The notes: generated by a model from the letters alone, not told the origin. A stretch of DNA of 64,000 nucleotides from Candidatus Marispirochaeta associata (GCA_001749745.1 JWTM01000101.1:124001-188000), one strand, 5' to 3'. Counted from the stretch's first letter, positions 43,958-59,577 are shown. Program-made: numbers and translations.

Positions 43958-44022
43958 GTATTGTCTATACACGGAGCCGGATTTTTACCGATGCTCCGCA
44001 CTCAGTTCTTTAGGGGGTAGAG

Positions 44023-47517
<3,495 letters not shown>

Positions 47518-47547
47518 GACCCATGGGTCAATCATGAGGAGCGTGCC

Positions 47548-50500
47548 ATGAGGGATATACAAGATTTCGATAATATTATGATCAAGCTGGCCAGTCCCGA
47601 GCAGATTCGGGCCTGGTCCTACGGCGAGGTCAAGAAACCCGAGACCATCAATTACCGGACCCTGCGTCCGGAGAAGGACGGTCTCTTTTGCGAGCGTATC
47701 TTCGGTACCACCAAGGAGTGGGAGTGTTACTGCGGTAAGTTCAAGTCCATCCGCTATAAGGGCGTAATCTGCGACCGCTGCGGCGTCGAGGTTACCCACT
47801 TCAAGGTACGCCGGGAGCGCATGGGTCATATCGAGCTCGCCTCGGCGGTCTCTCACATCTGGTACTACCGCTCCGTTCCCTCCCGTATGGGGCTGCTCCT
47901 CGATCTCTCCATCGCCTCCTTGCGGGCGGTGCTCTACTACGAGAAGCACGTGGTCATCGATCCGGGCGACACCGACCTGAAATATATGGATCTCCTCACC
48001 GAAGAGGAGTACATGGAGGCCAGGGAGCGCTTCGGGATGAGCTTTACCGCGGGGATCGGCGCCGATGCGATCCGTACCCTGCTGGAGCAGCTCGATCTGG
48101 ACGCCTTGAGCGCCGAGCTTAGGTTGAAGATGATCGAGAAGGGGGCCAAGAGCGATAAGCGCCTCTTGAAGCGGATCGAGATCGTCGAGAACTTCCGGGA
48201 CTCCGATAATAAGCCCGAATGGATGATCCTCGACGTGATTCCCGTTATTCCACCGGAGCTCAGGCCCATGGTTCAGCTCGACGGCGGCCGTTTCGCCACC
48301 TCGGACCTGAACGATCTCTATCGCCGGGTGATCAACCGGAACAATCGACTCAAGCGCCTAATGAGTCTCAGCGCACCGGATATCATCATCCGTAACGAGA
48401 AGCGGATGCTCCAGGAGGCGGTGGACGCCCTCTTCGACAACTCCAAGAAGAAGCGGGTGGTCAAAGGCGCCTCGAACCGGCCCCTCAAGTCCCTCTCGGA
48501 TATGCTCAAGGGTAAGCAGGGCCGCTTCCGGCAGAACCTGCTCGGTAAGCGGGTCGACTACTCGGGCCGTTCGGTTATCGTCGTCGGGCCGGATTTGCGG
48601 ATGCATCAGTGCGGACTGCCCACGAAGATGGCTCTGGAGCTCTATAAGCCCTTCATCATGAAGAAACTCGTCGAAAAGGACGTAGTCTATAACATCAAGA
48701 AGGCCAAAACCCTGGTCGAGCAGGAGACCCCCGAGGTATGGGCGGTTCTGGACGAGGTAGTCCGGGAGCATCCGGTCCTCTTGAACCGGGCGCCTACCCT
48801 GCACAGGCTCGGTATCCAGGCCTTCGAGCCGGTTCTGGTGGAAGGCAAGGCGATCAAGCTTCACCCCTTAGTCTGTCACGCCTACAACGCCGACTTCGAC
48901 GGCGACCAGATGGCGGTTCATGTACCCCTGACCCAGGCCGCCCAGATCGAATGCTGGACGATGATGCTTTCGGTCAACAACCTCTTGAATCCGGCCAACG
49001 GTACGCCCATCGTCTTCCCCTCCCAGGATATGGTGCTCGGCATCTATTATCTCAGTAAGGAGAAGCCCGGGTCCCTGGGCGAGGGTAAGTATTTCGGCGG
49101 GGTGGACGAGGTTGTTCTGGCCGTCGAATCCGGCGCGGTGGAATACCACTCTCTGATCAAACTTAAGACCGAAGCCGGCTGGCTCGAAACCACTCCCGGA
49201 CGGGTTATCCTGAACGAGGAGCTACCGAGCGAGGTCGATTATGTGAACTACACCCTCGGCGAAAAGCAGCTCCGCGCGCTGGTCGCCAAGACCTACAAGG
49301 ATCACGGTCCCGCCACGGCGGTTAAGATGCTCGATACCATCAAGGATGTCGGCTTCCGTTACGCTACCCGCTTCGGCGCTACCATCGGTGTGGACGATAT
49401 CGTCATTCCCGACGAGAAGCGGGGTATGATCGATTCCGCCAACAACCAGGTGCTCGAGATCCAGAATCAGTACCTCCAGGGGCATATTACCCAGGAGGAG
49501 CGCTATAACCGCGTGGTCGAGGTCTGGTCGAAGACCAATGAGGATCTAACCAATACCTTGATGAAGAGCCTTGAGAAGGACCGGGGCGGATTTAATCCGG
49601 TCTATATGATGGCCAACTCCGGCGCCCGGGGTAGCCGGACTCAGATCCGGCAGCTTTCGGGTATGCGCGGTCTGATGGCCAAGTCCTCGGGCGACATCAT
49701 CGAGCTGCCTATTCGCTCCAACTTTAAAGAGGGCCTCTCGATTATCGAGTTCTTTATCTCTACCAACGGCGCCCGTAAGGGTCTGGCCGATACCGCCCTG
49801 AAGACCGCCGGAGCGGGTTACCTTACCCGGCGACTGGTCGACATCGCCCAGGACGTGGTCGTCAACGAGGCGGACTGCGGAACCATCAACGGTATCGAGC
49901 AGCGGGCTCTGAAGGACGGCGAAGAGGTCGTCGAATCCCTCGTGGACCGTATACAGGGCCGTTTTACCCTGGAGCGGGTCAAACACCCGATTACCGGCGA
50001 GGTTCTGATCGATGTGAACGAGGAGATTACCGACGAGATCGCCCAGGCGATCGAGGATGCAGGGGTCGAAACCGTTCGTATCCGTACCGTGCTTACCTGT
50101 GAGGCCCGTCACGGGGTCTGTCAGAAGTGTTACGGCCGGAACCTGGCTACCAATCGAACCGTCGAGATCGGCGAGGCGGTGGGTATTATCGCCGCCCAGT
50201 CTATCGGACAGCCGGGAACGCAGCTGACCATGCGTACCTTCCATATCGGCGGTGCGGCGACCTCGGTGGCCGAGGAGAACAGAACCTATCTCCGTTATCC
50301 CGTACTTGTCCGTGAGATCCAGGGTAACACGGTTACCCTCGATTCAGGGGACCGGCTCTTTACCAGAAAGGGATTCGTGGTCGTTTCCAAGATAATCCGC
50401 CGGGTGCCCCGCCAGAAGGGCGACAGGATCCTGGTGGAAGACGGACAGAAGGTGATCGCCGCCGAACCCCTAATCAAGCGCGGTAAGGAGGAGCTCAAAT

Positions 50501-51771
50501 CCGAGGAGATCGCCTATGTAGCGGTTCGGGACAACGAGCTTCTGATGATAGCCCAGGAGCAGAAGATCGATATCCGCAACGGGGCCGAACTCTTGGCCAA
50601 TCCGGGGGATATCGTCGAGGCTGAACAGTCTATCGCGGTATTCGACCCCTTCTCCGAGCCGATTATCGCCGAGGTGAGCGGTAAGGTTCGCTTCGAGGAT
50701 ATCGTCAAGGGTACGACCCTGAAGGAAGAGGTCAACGAGGACACCGGCAAGGTCGAGATGAAGATCACCGAGTTTACCCTCGAATCCCTGCAGCCGCGGA
50801 TCATCATCGAGGATGAAGAGGGGAACGATCTGGCCAGCTACTTCCTGCCCGGATCGGCCTATCTGAATGTCGAAGACGGCGAAACCGTTACCGAGGGGCG
50901 TACCCTGGTCAAGCTCTTGAAGGAGAGCGTCAAGACCCGGGATATTACCGGCGGTCTGCCCCGGGTAGACGAGCTCTTCGAGGCGCGGCATCCCAAGAAT
51001 GCCGCCGTTCTGGCCAAAGTCAGCGGTACGGTCCACTTTAAGGGAATCACCAAGGGCAAGCGGGTGCTGGAGATCGAAGACGATTTCGGCGGAACCCACA
51101 AACACCTGGTGCCAATGGGAAAACATCTGCTCGTCAGAGACCGGGACCTGGTGCTTGCCGGAGAGGGCTTGTGCGACGGTGCTCTCGATCCCCATGACGT
51201 CCTCGATATCGAAGGGGAGAATTCCCTGCAGAGCTTCCTGGTTAACGAGGTGCAGGAGGTCTACCGTCTCCAGGGCGTTAATATCAACGACAAGCACATC
51301 GGAGTAATTATCCGTCAGATGATGCGTAAGGTAGAGATCGTTCAGGTGGGGGATACAAACTTCATCTTCGGTCAGCAGGTGGACAAGTATAAGTTCCACG
51401 AAGAGAACGAGAAGGTGCTGCGCGAAGGCGGGCAGTCCGCGGTTGCGCGGCCGCTGCTCCTCGGAATTACCCGGGCCTCGCTCAATATCGATTCGTGGGT
51501 TTCGGCGGCCTCCTTCCAGGAGACCACCAAGGTGCTCACCAATGCGGCAATATCCGGAGACACCGACAGTCTGCGGGGACTTAAAGAGAATGTCGCTATC
51601 GGGCATCTGATTCCGGCCGGTACCGGTATGCGCAAGTACAAGAATATGAAGCTCTTCGATGAGACGAGCGACGACTTGGATGCGACGGTACAGGCGATTC
51701 TTGAACAGAGGAAACTCGAGAAAGAGACGCAAGTGGAGAGCGCGGTATTAGAAGAAGAGGTAGAAGCATAG
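47548..51771 (+). CDS. rpoC: DNA-directed RNA polymerase subunit beta'
   Basis: 1407 residues. N-terminal zinc ribbon ([20 protein letters not shown]), the magnesium-binding [16 protein letters not shown], the second zinc site ([13 protein letters not shown]) and a long C-terminal half with [15 protein letters not shown]. It is the catalytic partner of RpoB. GAGGAGCG precedes the ATG, 30 bp after rpoB. No intein or frameshift. Confidence 0.98.
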   Translation: MRDIQDFDNIMIKLASPEQIRAWSYGEVKKPETINYRTLRPEKDGLFCERIFGTTKEWECYCGKFKSIRYKGVICDRCGVEVTHFKVRRERMGHIELASAVSHIWYYRSVPSRMGLLLDLSIASLRAVLYYEKHVVIDPGDTDLKYMDLLTEEEYMEARERFGMSFTAGIGADAIRTLLEQLDLDALSAELRLKMIEKGAKSDKRLLKRIEIVENFRDSDNKPEWMILDVIPVIPPELRPMVQLDGGRFATSDLNDLYRRVINRNNRLKRLMSLSAPDIIIRNEKRMLQEAVDALFDNSKKKRVVKGASNRPLKSLSDMLKGKQGRFRQNLLGKRVDYSGRSVIVVGPDLRMHQCGLPTKMALELYKPFIMKKLVEKDVVYNIKKAKTLVEQETPEVWAVLDEVVREHPVLLNRAPTLHRLGIQAFEPVLVEGKAIKLHPLVCHAYNADFDGDQMAVHVPLTQAAQIECWTMMLSVNNLLNPANGTPIVFPSQDMVLGIYYLSKEKPGSLGEGKYFGGVDEVVLAVESGAVEYHSLIKLKTEAGWLETTPGRVILNEELPSEVDYVNYTLGEKQLRALVAKTYKDHGPATAVKMLDTIKDVGFRYATRFGATIGVDDIVIPDEKRGMIDSANNQVLEIQNQYLQGHITQEERYNRVVEVWSKTNEDLTNTLMKSLEKDRGGFNPVYMMANSGARGSRTQIRQLSGMRGLMAKSSGDIIELPIRSNFKEGLSIIEFFISTNGARKGLADTALKTAGAGYLTRRLVDIAQDVVVNEADCGTINGIEQRALKDGEEVVESLVDRIQGRFTLERVKHPITGEVLIDVNEEITDEIAQAIEDAGVETVRIRTVLTCEARHGVCQKCYGRNLATNRTVEIGEAVGIIAAQSIGQPGTQLTMRTFHIGGAATSVAEENRTYLRYPVLVREIQGNTVTLDSGDRLFTRKGFVVVSKIIRRVPRQKGDRILVEDGQKVIAAEPLIKRGKEELKSEEIAYVAVRDNELLMIAQEQKIDIRNGAELLANPGDIVEAEQSIAVFDPFSEPIIAEVSGKVRFEDIVKGTTLKEEVNEDTGKVEMKITEFTLESLQPRIIIEDEEGNDLASYFLPGSAYLNVEDGETVTEGRTLVKLLKESVKTRDITGGLPRVDELFEARHPKNAAVLAKVSGTVHFKGITKGKRVLEIEDDFGGTHKHLVPMGKHLLVRDRDLVLAGEGLCDGALDPHDVLDIEGENSLQSFLVNEVQEVYRLQGVNINDKHIGVIIRQMMRKVEIVQVGDTNFIFGQQVDKYKFHEENEKVLREGGQSAVARPLLLGITRASLNIDSWVSAASFQETTKVLTNAAISGDTDSLRGLKENVAIGHLIPAGTGMRKYKNMKLFDETSDDLDATVQAILEQRKLEKETQVESAVLEEEVEA

Positions 51772-51819
51772 CTCTCCGTCATGCTGAATTTGCTGTCTGT
51801 TTTTCGGATTGAGATACAT

Positions 51820-51840
51820 GGCGCCGCGGTAAGCGGCGCC
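51820..51840 (+). other. GC hairpin after rpoC
   Basis: GGCGCCGC-GGTAA-GCGGCGCC, a perfect 8-bp stem with a 5-nt loop. No T-run follows (CAAGCTTG). It may end or stabilise the rpoBC mRNA just before the str promoter. Confidence 0.45.
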
Positions 51841-51845
51841 CAAGC

Positions 51846-51874
51846 TTGACATTCGTCAAGGTGGCTGGTATAGT
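51846..51874 (+). promoter_or_regulatory. Promoter of the rpsL-rpsG (str) operon
   Basis: Perfect TTGACA, 17-bp spacer, TATAGT. Start near 51881 gives a leader of about 42 nt that includes a run of eight or nine T before the ribosome-binding site CAGGAG. Confidence 0.8.
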
Positions 51875-51922
51875 CACGGTCTTGATAGATCAACTATTTT
51901 TTTTCAGGAGTTGGATATATAA

Positions 51923-52297
51923 ATGCCGACGATAAATCAGCTCATTCGTAAAGGGCGCAAAGCTTCCGTCAAGAAGACGAAGTCACCTGCGCTGGAGGCT
52001 TGCCCTCAGAAACGCGGCGTTTGTACCCGTGTGATGACGGTTACTCCTAAGAAGCCGAACTCGGCGCTGCGCAAGGTTGCGCGTGTGCGTCTTACTAATG
52101 GATTCGAGGCGACCGCTTATATTCCCGGTATCGGTCACAATCTGCAGGAGCACTCCGTTGTTCTTTTGCGGGGCGGCCGTGTAAAGGACCTTCCCGGTGT
52201 TCGTTACCACATTGTTCGGGGTGCCAAAGATACCCTAGGTGTGGATGATCGCAAACAGGGCCGTTCCAAGTACGGCGCCAAGAAGCCGAAGGCCTAG
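51923..52297 (+). CDS. rpsL: 30S ribosomal protein S12
   Basis: 124 residues. [11 protein letters not shown] and [10 protein letters not shown] hold lysines at the two classic streptomycin positions (E. coli Lys43 and Lys88), so no streptomycin-resistance change is seen. S12 helps decode at the A site. First gene of the str operon, 9 bp before rpsG. Confidence 0.98.
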   Translation: MPTINQLIRKGRKASVKKTKSPALEACPQKRGVCTRVMTVTPKKPNSALRKVARVRLTNGFEATAYIPGIGHNLQEHSVVLLRGGRVKDLPGVRYHIVRGAKDTLGVDDRKQGRSKYGAKKPKA

Positions 52298-52306
52298 GGG
52301 TAGAAG

Positions 52307-52777
52307 ATGAGTAGAAGAAAGGTTAGCCCTCAGCGGCCCATTCTGCCCGATCCCCGGTTCGGCAGCAAGGTTTTGGCAAAATTTGTCTCCCGGATGATGG
52401 TGGACGGCAAAAAGTCCGTCGCCCGGGGAATCGTTTATGATGCCATGGACGTGGTCCAAAAGAAGACCAACGAGGAGCCCTTGCAGGTATTCCTGAAGGC
52501 TCTCGAAAACGTTAAGCCCTCGGTCGAGGTTAAGTCCCGCCGGGTCGGCGGTTCTACCTACCAGGTTCCCGTCGAGGTGCGCGAAAGCCGCCGCGAAGCT
52601 CTGGCTATGCGCTGGATCATTCAGGCCGCCAGGGATCGAAGCGGCAAATCCATGAGCGAGCGCTTGAGCGCCGAGCTGGTGGATGCGTTCAACAATGCGG
52701 GCGTAGCCTTCAAGAAGAAGGAAGACACCCACCGGATGGCGGAAGCCAACAAGGCTTTCTCCCACTACCGCTGGTAA
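52307..52777 (+). CDS. rpsG: 30S ribosomal protein S7
   Basis: 156 residues. [37 protein letters not shown] and [14 protein letters not shown] are conserved. S7 starts assembly of the 30S head. The C-terminus ([13 protein letters not shown]) is the standard one. No fusA follows here; instead a 390-bp gap leads to tuf. Confidence 0.98.
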   Translation: MSRRKVSPQRPILPDPRFGSKVLAKFVSRMMVDGKKSVARGIVYDAMDVVQKKTNEEPLQVFLKALENVKPSVEVKSRRVGGSTYQVPVEVRESRREALAMRWIIQAARDRSGKSMSERLSAELVDAFNNAGVAFKKKEDTHRMAEANKAFSHYRW

Positions 52778-52820
52778 GCCGGCCGTTGTTGATAAAAAAG
52801 TAACATACTTGACGAAATTG

Positions 52821-52847
52821 CGTGGAAGGTATAGGATACCTTCCACG
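52821..52847 (+). terminator. Strong hairpin after rpsG, probable end of the rpsLG transcript
   Basis: CGTGGAAGGTAT-AGG-ATACCTTCCACG, a perfect 12-bp stem with a 3-nt loop followed by TCGTTTATAG. The T-run is poor, so termination may be partial. Confidence 0.5.
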
Positions 52848-53136
52848 TCGTTTATAGCGGTGAGATCGCGTTGCTGATGATGGGGAGCCCGCAATAAGGG
52901 TTTCGCGGCGTGCATCGGCGGCGTTTGACTTTGCGGCCAAACCGGCCGTTCTCATGAATGAGAATGGATAGGTGGTGCAGGTTTGATCTTGGTGCGTTTG
53001 GATTGCAAGCGTAACAACCACGATTCCTTCCTGAGCTACTATCAATTCATTCTCTATAATCGCGTTTTTTTCTCGGTGACCCTAGGCTGCCTTGAAATTA
53101 ATTCGTCCATATGGTTTTATAATGCTTTTAAAATTT

Positions 53137-53155
53137 TTGCGCAGGTGCTGCGCAA
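53137..53155 (+). promoter_or_regulatory. Hairpin flush against the tuf ribosome-binding site
   Basis: TTGCGCAG-GTG-CTGCGCAA, a perfect 8-bp stem directly followed by GGAGG (53156-53160). It leaves the ribosome-binding site open but caps the short leader; it may protect the mRNA or gate translation. Confidence 0.5.
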
Positions 53156-53167
53156 GGAGGAATAGGA

Positions 53168-54358
<1,191 letters not shown>

Positions 54359-54370
54359 GTTTGTGTATCG

Positions 54371-54402
54371 GGTCCCGCCCGAAAGTGGCGGGGCCTTTTT
54401 TT
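54371..54402 (+). terminator. Intrinsic terminator/attenuator directly before rpsJ
   Basis: GGTCCCGCC-CGAAAGT-GGCGGGGCC makes a GC-rich stem with one T-G wobble, followed by seven T. The T-run touches the rpsJ ribosome-binding site AGGAGGAAGG, and the ATG is 10 nt further. No promoter fits after it, so the S10/spc block must be read by polymerase that passes this site. Confidence 0.92.
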
Positions 54403-54412
54403 AGGAGGAAGG

Positions 54413-54721
54413 ATGGCGAAGAGCAGAATTCGCGTACGGTTGCGGGGCTTTGATGTCGAGTTGGTCGATCAGAGCGCAAAGTCGATCGTACAGACCGTCG
54501 GTAAGGCCGGCGCCCGGGTGGCGGGGCCGATTCCATTGCCGACCAAGATCAACAAGTTTACCGTGCTTCGATCCCCCCACGTTAACAAGAAGGCGCGGGA
54601 ACAGTTCGAGATGCGGACGCACAAGCGGTTGATTGATATTCTTGACCCTACGTCCAAGGTTATGGACGCACTGATGAAGTTAGAGTTGCCCGCCGGGGTT
54701 GATGTAGAAATCAAGCAGTAG
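54413..54721 (+). CDS. rpsJ: 30S ribosomal protein S10
   Basis: 102 residues, [18 protein letters not shown] at the start and [19 protein letters not shown] near the end. S10 is in the 30S head and also is NusE, a partner in antitermination complexes, which is notable next to the terminator before it. First gene of the S10/spc block. Confidence 0.98.
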   Translation: MAKSRIRVRLRGFDVELVDQSAKSIVQTVGKAGARVAGPIPLPTKINKFTVLRSPHVNKKAREQFEMRTHKRLIDILDPTSKVMDALMKLELPAGVDVEIKQ

Positions 54722-54792
54722 GTCGGAGCGACAATAATAAGTCTGTCTGCAGTGATTGGCACGCAGACCAATTTTATTGATCGAGGTTTTAG

Positions 54793-55416
54793 ATGTTGGG
54801 TTTATTGGGAAAAAAGCTTGGGATGACCCAAGTCTTTGACGAAAGCGGTGTACTTACGCCGGTTACCGTCATTGAGATCGTAGAGAATACCATCCTTAAT
54901 CAGAGAACCGAAGAGACTGACGGATACAGCGCCGCCGTTGTGGGTGCGTTTGACCAGAAAGAGTCTCGTCTCAGCAAACCGGTTCTTGGGCAATTTAAGA
55001 AGAGCGGATCCGCGCCGAAGCGCGTTATCCACGAGGTCCGCGATGCAGATTTCGAGGGAGCCCCCGGAGACTCGCTGAACATCTCTCAGTTCGAGGGAGT
55101 ACGGTTCGTCGACGTAATTGGGGACTCTAAAGGTAAAGGCTATCAGGGTGTAATGAAGCGCCACGGTTTTAAAGGTGGTCGCGCAACCCACGGTTCTAAG
55201 TTCCACCGGGGACTCGGTTCTACCGGTATGGCCGCTTGGCCCTCCAAGGTGCACAAGGGCTCGAAGATGCCCGGCCGCATGGGCGGTGAACGGGTTACGG
55301 TTCAGAACCTTCTGGTAGTCAAGATTGATCCGGAAAAGAACGCCCTGCTGGTGAAGGGGGCTGTCCCCGGGCCGAAGAACGGCGTCGTTTTCGTTCGCAA
55401 GGCCAAGAAGCGGTAG
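54793..55416 (+). CDS. rplC: 50S ribosomal protein L3
   Basis: 207 residues. [18 protein letters not shown] and [24 protein letters not shown] central loop with [14 protein letters not shown]3 reaches into the peptidyl-transferase centre. A 71-bp gap before it holds GTCTGC/GCAGAC (54745-54768), a possible small hairpin. Confidence 0.97.
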   Translation: MLGLLGKKLGMTQVFDESGVLTPVTVIEIVENTILNQRTEETDGYSAAVVGAFDQKESRLSKPVLGQFKKSGSAPKRVIHEVRDADFEGAPGDSLNISQFEGVRFVDVIGDSKGKGYQGVMKRHGFKGGRATHGSKFHRGLGSTGMAAWPSKVHKGSKMPGRMGGERVTVQNLLVVKIDPEKNALLVKGAVPGPKNGVVFVRKAKKR

Positions 55417-55455
55417 CTTGTGGATTCGAGCAGGATATTAGGATAGAGGCGATCA

Positions 55456-56094
55456 ATGGAAAAGAAGGTTTTGTCTACGGACGGAAAAGAGATACGCAGC
55501 GTTGAGCTCTCGGATGAGGTCTTCGGCCGCGAGGTGAGCGAAGGATCGATTTATTATGCGATCCGCAACGAGCTCGCCAATATGCGCGTCGGTACCGCAT
55601 CCACCAAAACCCGCGCCGAGGTTCGGGGTTCCGGGGCCAAGCCCTGGAGCCAGAAGGGCACCGGTCGGGCCCGGGCCGGTCACCGGCGCTCCCCTGTATG
55701 GGTAGGCGGCGGTACGGTATTCGGACCCAAGCCCAGGGATTACAGCTACACGATGCCGAAGAAGATGAAGCGGGCGGCAATGAAGTCGATCCTGAGCCTT
55801 AAGGCGAAAGAGGACGCGCTGGTCGTAGTTGAGGACTTTTCGGTCGAAAGCGGAAAGACCAAGGATTTAGCGAGCATTTTAAAGAATTTTAACGGCAGCG
55901 AACGCATGGTTCTTATTTTGAAGGACGATGATGCGCTCACCAAGCGGGCGGCACGGAATATTCCCTGGCTGACCACTCTGTCGTACAACCGCCTGCGGGC
56001 CCACGACCTCTTCTACGGTCGGAAGCTTCTGGTGCTTGAATCCGCTGTGAAGAACCTCAATGAGTTTTATGCATCGGCCAAGGCTAAGGCATAG
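55456..56094 (+). CDS. rplD: 50S ribosomal protein L4
   Basis: 212 residues. TASTKTRAEVRGSGAKPWSQ and GTGRARAGHRRSPVWVGGG form the tunnel loop. In E. coli L4 represses its own operon by attenuation in the S10 leader; whether it acts on the terminator before rpsJ here is unknown. Confidence 0.97.
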   Translation: MEKKVLSTDGKEIRSVELSDEVFGREVSEGSIYYAIRNELANMRVGTASTKTRAEVRGSGAKPWSQKGTGRARAGHRRSPVWVGGGTVFGPKPRDYSYTMPKKMKRAAMKSILSLKAKEDALVVVEDFSVESGKTKDLASILKNFNGSERMVLILKDDDALTKRAARNIPWLTTLSYNRLRAHDLFYGRKLLVLESAVKNLNEFYASAKAKA

Positions 56095-56108
56095 GAGGGA
56101 CCAAAGAG

Positions 56109-56411
56109 ATGGATTTACAGCAGGTAATTATCGAACCGGTATTGACTGAGAAGACCAACGTATTACGCGAAGGGGAGCAAAAGAAGTATGTCTTCAAGGT
56201 GCACCCCTGGGCGAATAAGAATATGGTTGCCCGGGCAATGAAGGAACTCTTCGACGTTAAGCCCGTTAAATGCAACATCGTAAACGTCAAGCCGAAGCCT
56301 CGGCAGACTCGAACCAAGCACGGTATCCGTCGCGGATCTACGACGTCCTGGAAGAAGGCCATTGTAACCCTGGCCAGCGGCGACAAGATCGATGCGATCG
56401 ACGGCGTCTAG
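56109..56411 (+). CDS. rplW: 50S ribosomal protein L23
   Basis: 100 residues. VIIEPVLTEKTNVLREG and YVFKVHPWANKNMVARAM are conserved. L23 lines the tunnel exit and docks trigger factor and SRP. Between rplD and rplB, 14 and 27 bp away. Confidence 0.97.
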   Translation: MDLQQVIIEPVLTEKTNVLREGEQKKYVFKVHPWANKNMVARAMKELFDVKPVKCNIVNVKPKPRQTRTKHGIRRGSTTSWKKAIVTLASGDKIDAIDGV

Positions 56412-56438
56412 GCGTTTAGGATTAGGGAGATTCTTGAG

Positions 56439-57263
56439 ATGGCAATAAAGAAATACAAACCGAGAACGCCGGCTTCCCGCTTTAAGACTTCGCTTGGGTT
56501 CGACGAGATTACCCGAACCGGCGGCGAGAAGCGGCTCACGAAAGGCAAGTTTCAGAAAGCCGGTCGCGGCGGCGGCGGACGGATCAGTGTTCGTCGGCGG
56601 GGCGGCGGTCATAAGAAGAAGCTGCGGATTATCGACTTTAAGCGCGAGAACGTCGGCGTGCCCGGCAAGGTCGCGGCTATCGAGTACGATCCGAACCGCA
56701 GCGCCAATATTGCGCTGATTCACTTCGCCGACGGCGATAAGCGTTACATCCTCGCGCCCCGGGGTTTGAAGGTCGGAATGACCGTCATGAGCGGTGAAAA
56801 GGCTCCTAAGGAGGTCGGCTGTGCGCTGCCTCTGGAGAATATCAACCTGGGTATGCGGGTGCACAACATCGAGATGCAGAAAGGTAAGGGCGGGCAGTTG
56901 GTCCGATCCGCCGGTCTGGGTGCGACGGTTGTGGCAAAAGAGGACGATTACGTTACCGTTAAACTCCCCTCGGGAGAGATGCGTTTGATCTTCAAGAAGT
57001 GCATGGCCACCCTTGGCGAGGTCGGCAATGAGGATCATATGAATGTTTCGATCGGTAAGGCCGGACGTAGCCGCTGGCTCGGCAAGCGGCCGAAGGTTCG
57101 CGGTGTCGTTATGAACCCGGTCGATCACCCGCACGGGGGTGGTGAAGGACGTACTTCCGGAGGCCGTCATCCGGTAACTCCGTGGGGTCAGCCTACCAAG
57201 GGCTATAAGACCCGGAAGAAGAGCAAGTCCTCGAACAAATTCATCGTCAAGAAGCGGAAATAG
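56439..57263 (+). CDS. rplB: 50S ribosomal protein L2
   Basis: 274 residues. [18 protein letters not shown] at the start, [19 protein letters not shown], and [19 protein letters not shown] with the conserved His near the peptidyl-transferase centre. Standard length, with a basic C-terminus. Confidence 0.98.
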   Translation: MAIKKYKPRTPASRFKTSLGFDEITRTGGEKRLTKGKFQKAGRGGGGRISVRRRGGGHKKKLRIIDFKRENVGVPGKVAAIEYDPNRSANIALIHFADGDKRYILAPRGLKVGMTVMSGEKAPKEVGCALPLENINLGMRVHNIEMQKGKGGQLVRSAGLGATVVAKEDDYVTVKLPSGEMRLIFKKCMATLGEVGNEDHMNVSIGKAGRSRWLGKRPKVRGVVMNPVDHPHGGGEGRTSGGRHPVTPWGQPTKGYKTRKKSKSSNKFIVKKRK

Positions 57264-57272
57264 GAGAGAATC

Positions 57273-57554
57273 GTGGCGCGTTCTATTAAGAAGGGACCTT
57301 TTATCGAGAAGAAACTCTACAAGCGGATACTCGATATGAGTAAATCCGGCGAGAAGAGGATGATCAAGACCTATTCCCGCTGTTCCACAATAATTCCTGA
57401 GATGGTGGGACTCACTATCTCGGTCTATAACGGGAAGAGCTGGGTGCCGGTCTATGTAACGGAGAACCTGGTAGGGCACAAGCTCGGTGAGTTTGCTCCG
57501 ACGCGGATCTTCCGCGGACATGCCGGTTCGGATAAAAAGGCCGGAAAGAGATAG
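57273..57554 (+). CDS. rpsS: 30S ribosomal protein S19
   Basis: 93 residues from a GTG start preceded by [40 protein letters not shown] and [11 protein letters not shown] are conserved. Partner of S13 in the 30S head. Confidence 0.97.
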   Translation: MARSIKKGPFIEKKLYKRILDMSKSGEKRMIKTYSRCSTIIPEMVGLTISVYNGKSWVPVYVTENLVGHKLGEFAPTRIFRGHAGSDKKAGKR

Positions 57555-57566
57555 GTGGGACGGAAT

Positions 57567-57929
57567 ATGGAAGCGAAGAAAGGCTATAAGGCTAATATTC
57601 GGCACGTACTAATCGCACCGACGAAACTGCGCAGGGTCGCGAACGTAGTTCGCAATAAGCCCTATGTAGAGGCGATGGCGATCCTGGAGAGTCTGCCCCA
57701 GAAGGGTGCAAAGCTCCTTACGAAGGCGATCCATTCCGCCGCATCCAATGCTTTGGTGCAGAATAAACAGCTTGATGAAGAGATGCTCTACATCAAGGAT
57801 TTGCAGATCAACGAAGGGCCGCGCCTCCGGCGCTTATGGGCCCGGGCTCGTGGGCGGAGAGACATCCTGATCAAGCGGATGAGTCATATCTCCGTAGTCG
57901 TTGACGAGCTTTCGGAGATGGGGGAATAA
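57567..57929 (+). CDS. rplV: 50S ribosomal protein L22
   Basis: 120 residues from ATG at 57567; an upstream GTG directly after the rpsS stop would add four residues without family support. [20 protein letters not shown] and the hairpin [18 protein letters not shown] reach the exit tunnel. Macrolide-binding loop seems normal. Confidence 0.96.
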   Translation: MEAKKGYKANIRHVLIAPTKLRRVANVVRNKPYVEAMAILESLPQKGAKLLTKAIHSAASNALVQNKQLDEEMLYIKDLQINEGPRLRRLWARARGRRDILIKRMSHISVVVDELSEMGE

Positions 57930-57930
57930 G

Positions 57931-58638
57931 ATGGGTCAGAAAGTCAATCCCATTGGAATGCGGTTAGGAATTAACAAGACATGGTCGTCGAAGTGGTACG
58001 TCGATCCCCGGGAGTACGCCGACACCCTGCATGAGGACCTGGCTCTGCGCAAAGCGCTGGCCGACAGTCCCGAGGCGCAGGGGGCGGAGATTTCCGAGGT
58101 CGAGATCATTCGTCATCCCCAGCGGATCACCATCGTTATTCACACCTCCCGGCCCGGAATTATCATCGGCGCCAAGGGTGCGAATATCGAGAAAGTAGGC
58201 GCTCGGCTGCAGAAGATTGCCGACAAGAAGATTCAGCTGAAGATCAAAGAGGTGAAGCGTCCCGAAGTCGATGCGCAGATCGTCGCGTTGAACGTCGCTC
58301 GCCAGCTTAAGTCTCGCGGATCATTCCGACGGGCGCTGAAAATGGCGGTCAATAACGCCATGAAAGCCGGTGTTCAGGGGATCAAGGTTCGCGTTTCCGG
58401 CCGTCTCGGCGGTGCTGAGATGTCCCGGACCGAGCAGTATAAAGACGGTCGTGTACCCTTGCACACCCTGCGGGCCAATATCGACTACGGTACCGCCGAA
58501 GCGGATACTACCTTCGGTATTATCGGGGTCAAGGTCTGGATCTTTACCGGCGAGGTTTATCGCAAGGACCGGAAAGAGGATGCAGGTCTTTTGGTCCGGA
58601 AGAAGAAAACTCCCGCCGCAGCGGGCGAGAGGAGCTAA
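57931..58638 (+). CDS. rpsC: 30S ribosomal protein S3
   Basis: 235 residues from [16 protein letters not shown]; the frame is open upstream but that overlaps rpl[20 protein letters not shown] is the KH-domain RNA loop. The tail is basic and alanine-rich. One base separates it from the rplV stop. Confidence 0.97.
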   Translation: MGQKVNPIGMRLGINKTWSSKWYVDPREYADTLHEDLALRKALADSPEAQGAEISEVEIIRHPQRITIVIHTSRPGIIIGAKGANIEKVGARLQKIADKKIQLKIKEVKRPEVDAQIVALNVARQLKSRGSFRRALKMAVNNAMKAGVQGIKVRVSGRLGGAEMSRTEQYKDGRVPLHTLRANIDYGTAEADTTFGIIGVKVWIFTGEVYRKDRKEDAGLLVRKKKTPAAAGERS

Positions 58639-58641
58639 GAG

Positions 58642-59064
58642 ATGCTGAGTCCTAAGAGAACGAAATTCAGGAAACAACATCGGCAGGTACGCCGGCTCAA
58701 GAAGACGGCTAACCGGGGCAATAAAATTTCCTTCGGCGATTACGGACTGGTCGCTCTCGAGGGCGAGTGGATTACCAACCGCCAGATCGAGGCTGCTCGT
58801 ATCGCGATGACCCGTCACGTAAAGCGTGGCGGTAAGGTCTGGATCCGGATTTTCCCGGATGTCCCCTATACCAAGAAGCCCGCCGAGACGCGGATGGGTA
58901 AAGGTAAGGGTAACCCCGAGGCATGGGTAGCGGTCGTCAAGGAAGGCACGGTTATGTTCGAGATGGCCGGTGTTCCCAAGGAGCTGGCCCAGGAAGCTAT
59001 GAAGCTCGCCGCTTCTAAGCTCCCGATCAAGACCAAGTTTACCGCCCGACGGGATGTGGAGTAG
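58642..59064 (+). CDS. rplP: 50S ribosomal protein L16
   Basis: 140 residues. [34 protein letters not shown] and [18 protein letters not shown] are conserved. It shapes the tRNA site of the 50S subunit. 3 bp after rpsC. Confidence 0.97.
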   Translation: MLSPKRTKFRKQHRQVRRLKKTANRGNKISFGDYGLVALEGEWITNRQIEAARIAMTRHVKRGGKVWIRIFPDVPYTKKPAETRMGKGKGNPEAWVAVVKEGTVMFEMAGVPKELAQEAMKLAASKLPIKTKFTARRDVE

Positions 59065-59068
59065 AGCG

Positions 59069-59284
59069 ATGAAGAATTCATTCAGCGATTTAAGCTACGA
59101 CGAGCTTCTTCTGAAGCGGGACGAGCTGAAGGCGAAGCTGCGGGAGCACCGCTTTAATAAGGTTCTCGGTCATGTGGAGAATCCTACGGAGAAGCGGAAT
59201 ATCCGCCGTGCGATTGCCCGGCTCAATACCATCATTCATGAGTATGCCCTAGGAATCAGGACGCCGGAAGAAGGTAGGAAATAG
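59069..59284 (+). CDS. rpmC: 50S ribosomal protein L29
   Basis: 71 residues from [16 protein letters not shown], with GGAG 8 nt upstream in the end of rpl[22 protein letters not shown] is the conserved second helix. Five extra residues from an upstream GTG are possible but unlikely. Confidence 0.95.
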   Translation: MKNSFSDLSYDELLLKRDELKAKLREHRFNKVLGHVENPTEKRNIRRAIARLNTIIHEYALGIRTPEEGRK

Positions 59285-59286
59285 AT

Positions 59287-59577
59287 ATGGATACGGTAGA
59301 GAACACTGCAGCCGAACAGGCTGAGAAGAAGACCGGTAAGAAGATGTACACCGGCGTGGTGGTCAGCGATAAGATGGACAAGTCCATCGTTATCCAGGTT
59401 AACACCCGGCAGGTACATCCCCTCTACAAGAAATATGTAGCCCGGTCCAAGAAGTTCATGGCCCACGACGAACAGAACGACGCCCACATCGGCGACACTG
59501 TACGCATTATCGAGTGCCGGCCCATGAGCAAGCGTAAAACCTGGCAGCTGGTAGAAATTGTAGAACGCGCGAAGTAA
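59287..59577 (+). CDS. rpsQ: 30S ribosomal protein S17
   Basis: 96 residues. The core [18 protein letters not shown] and [18 protein letters not shown] is standard. The N-terminal extension ([18 protein letters not shown]) of about 18 residues is longer than in E. coli. Confidence 0.97.
   Translation: MDTVENTAAEQAEKKTGKKMYTGVVVSDKMDKSIVIQVNTRQVHPLYKKYVARSKKFMAHDEQNDAHIGDTVRIIECRPMSKRKTWQLVEIVERAK

Larger units (their letters stand above)
52778..53167 (+). promoter_or_regulatory. 390-bp intergenic control region upstream of tuf
   Basis: No supported gene lies here; a 60-codon frame at 52983-53165 has no family features. The region holds a strong hairpin at 52821-52847, TATAAT boxes at 53055-53060 and 53118-53123 (the latter with TTGAAA at 53092 but a long 20-bp gap), and a hairpin adjoining the tuf ribosome-binding site. 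The promoter nearest tuf would start near 53130. Confidence 0.5.

Noticed and set aside
51881..51922. T-run in the rpsL leader as a third attenuator
   Set aside because: The preceding dyad TTGATAGATCAA is too short and AT-rich to form a stable terminator stem.
52983..53165. 60-codon frame in the tuf upstream region
   Set aside because: No ribosome-binding site of note, runs over the tuf promoter and leader hairpin, and no recognisable sequence. Kept as regulatory DNA.
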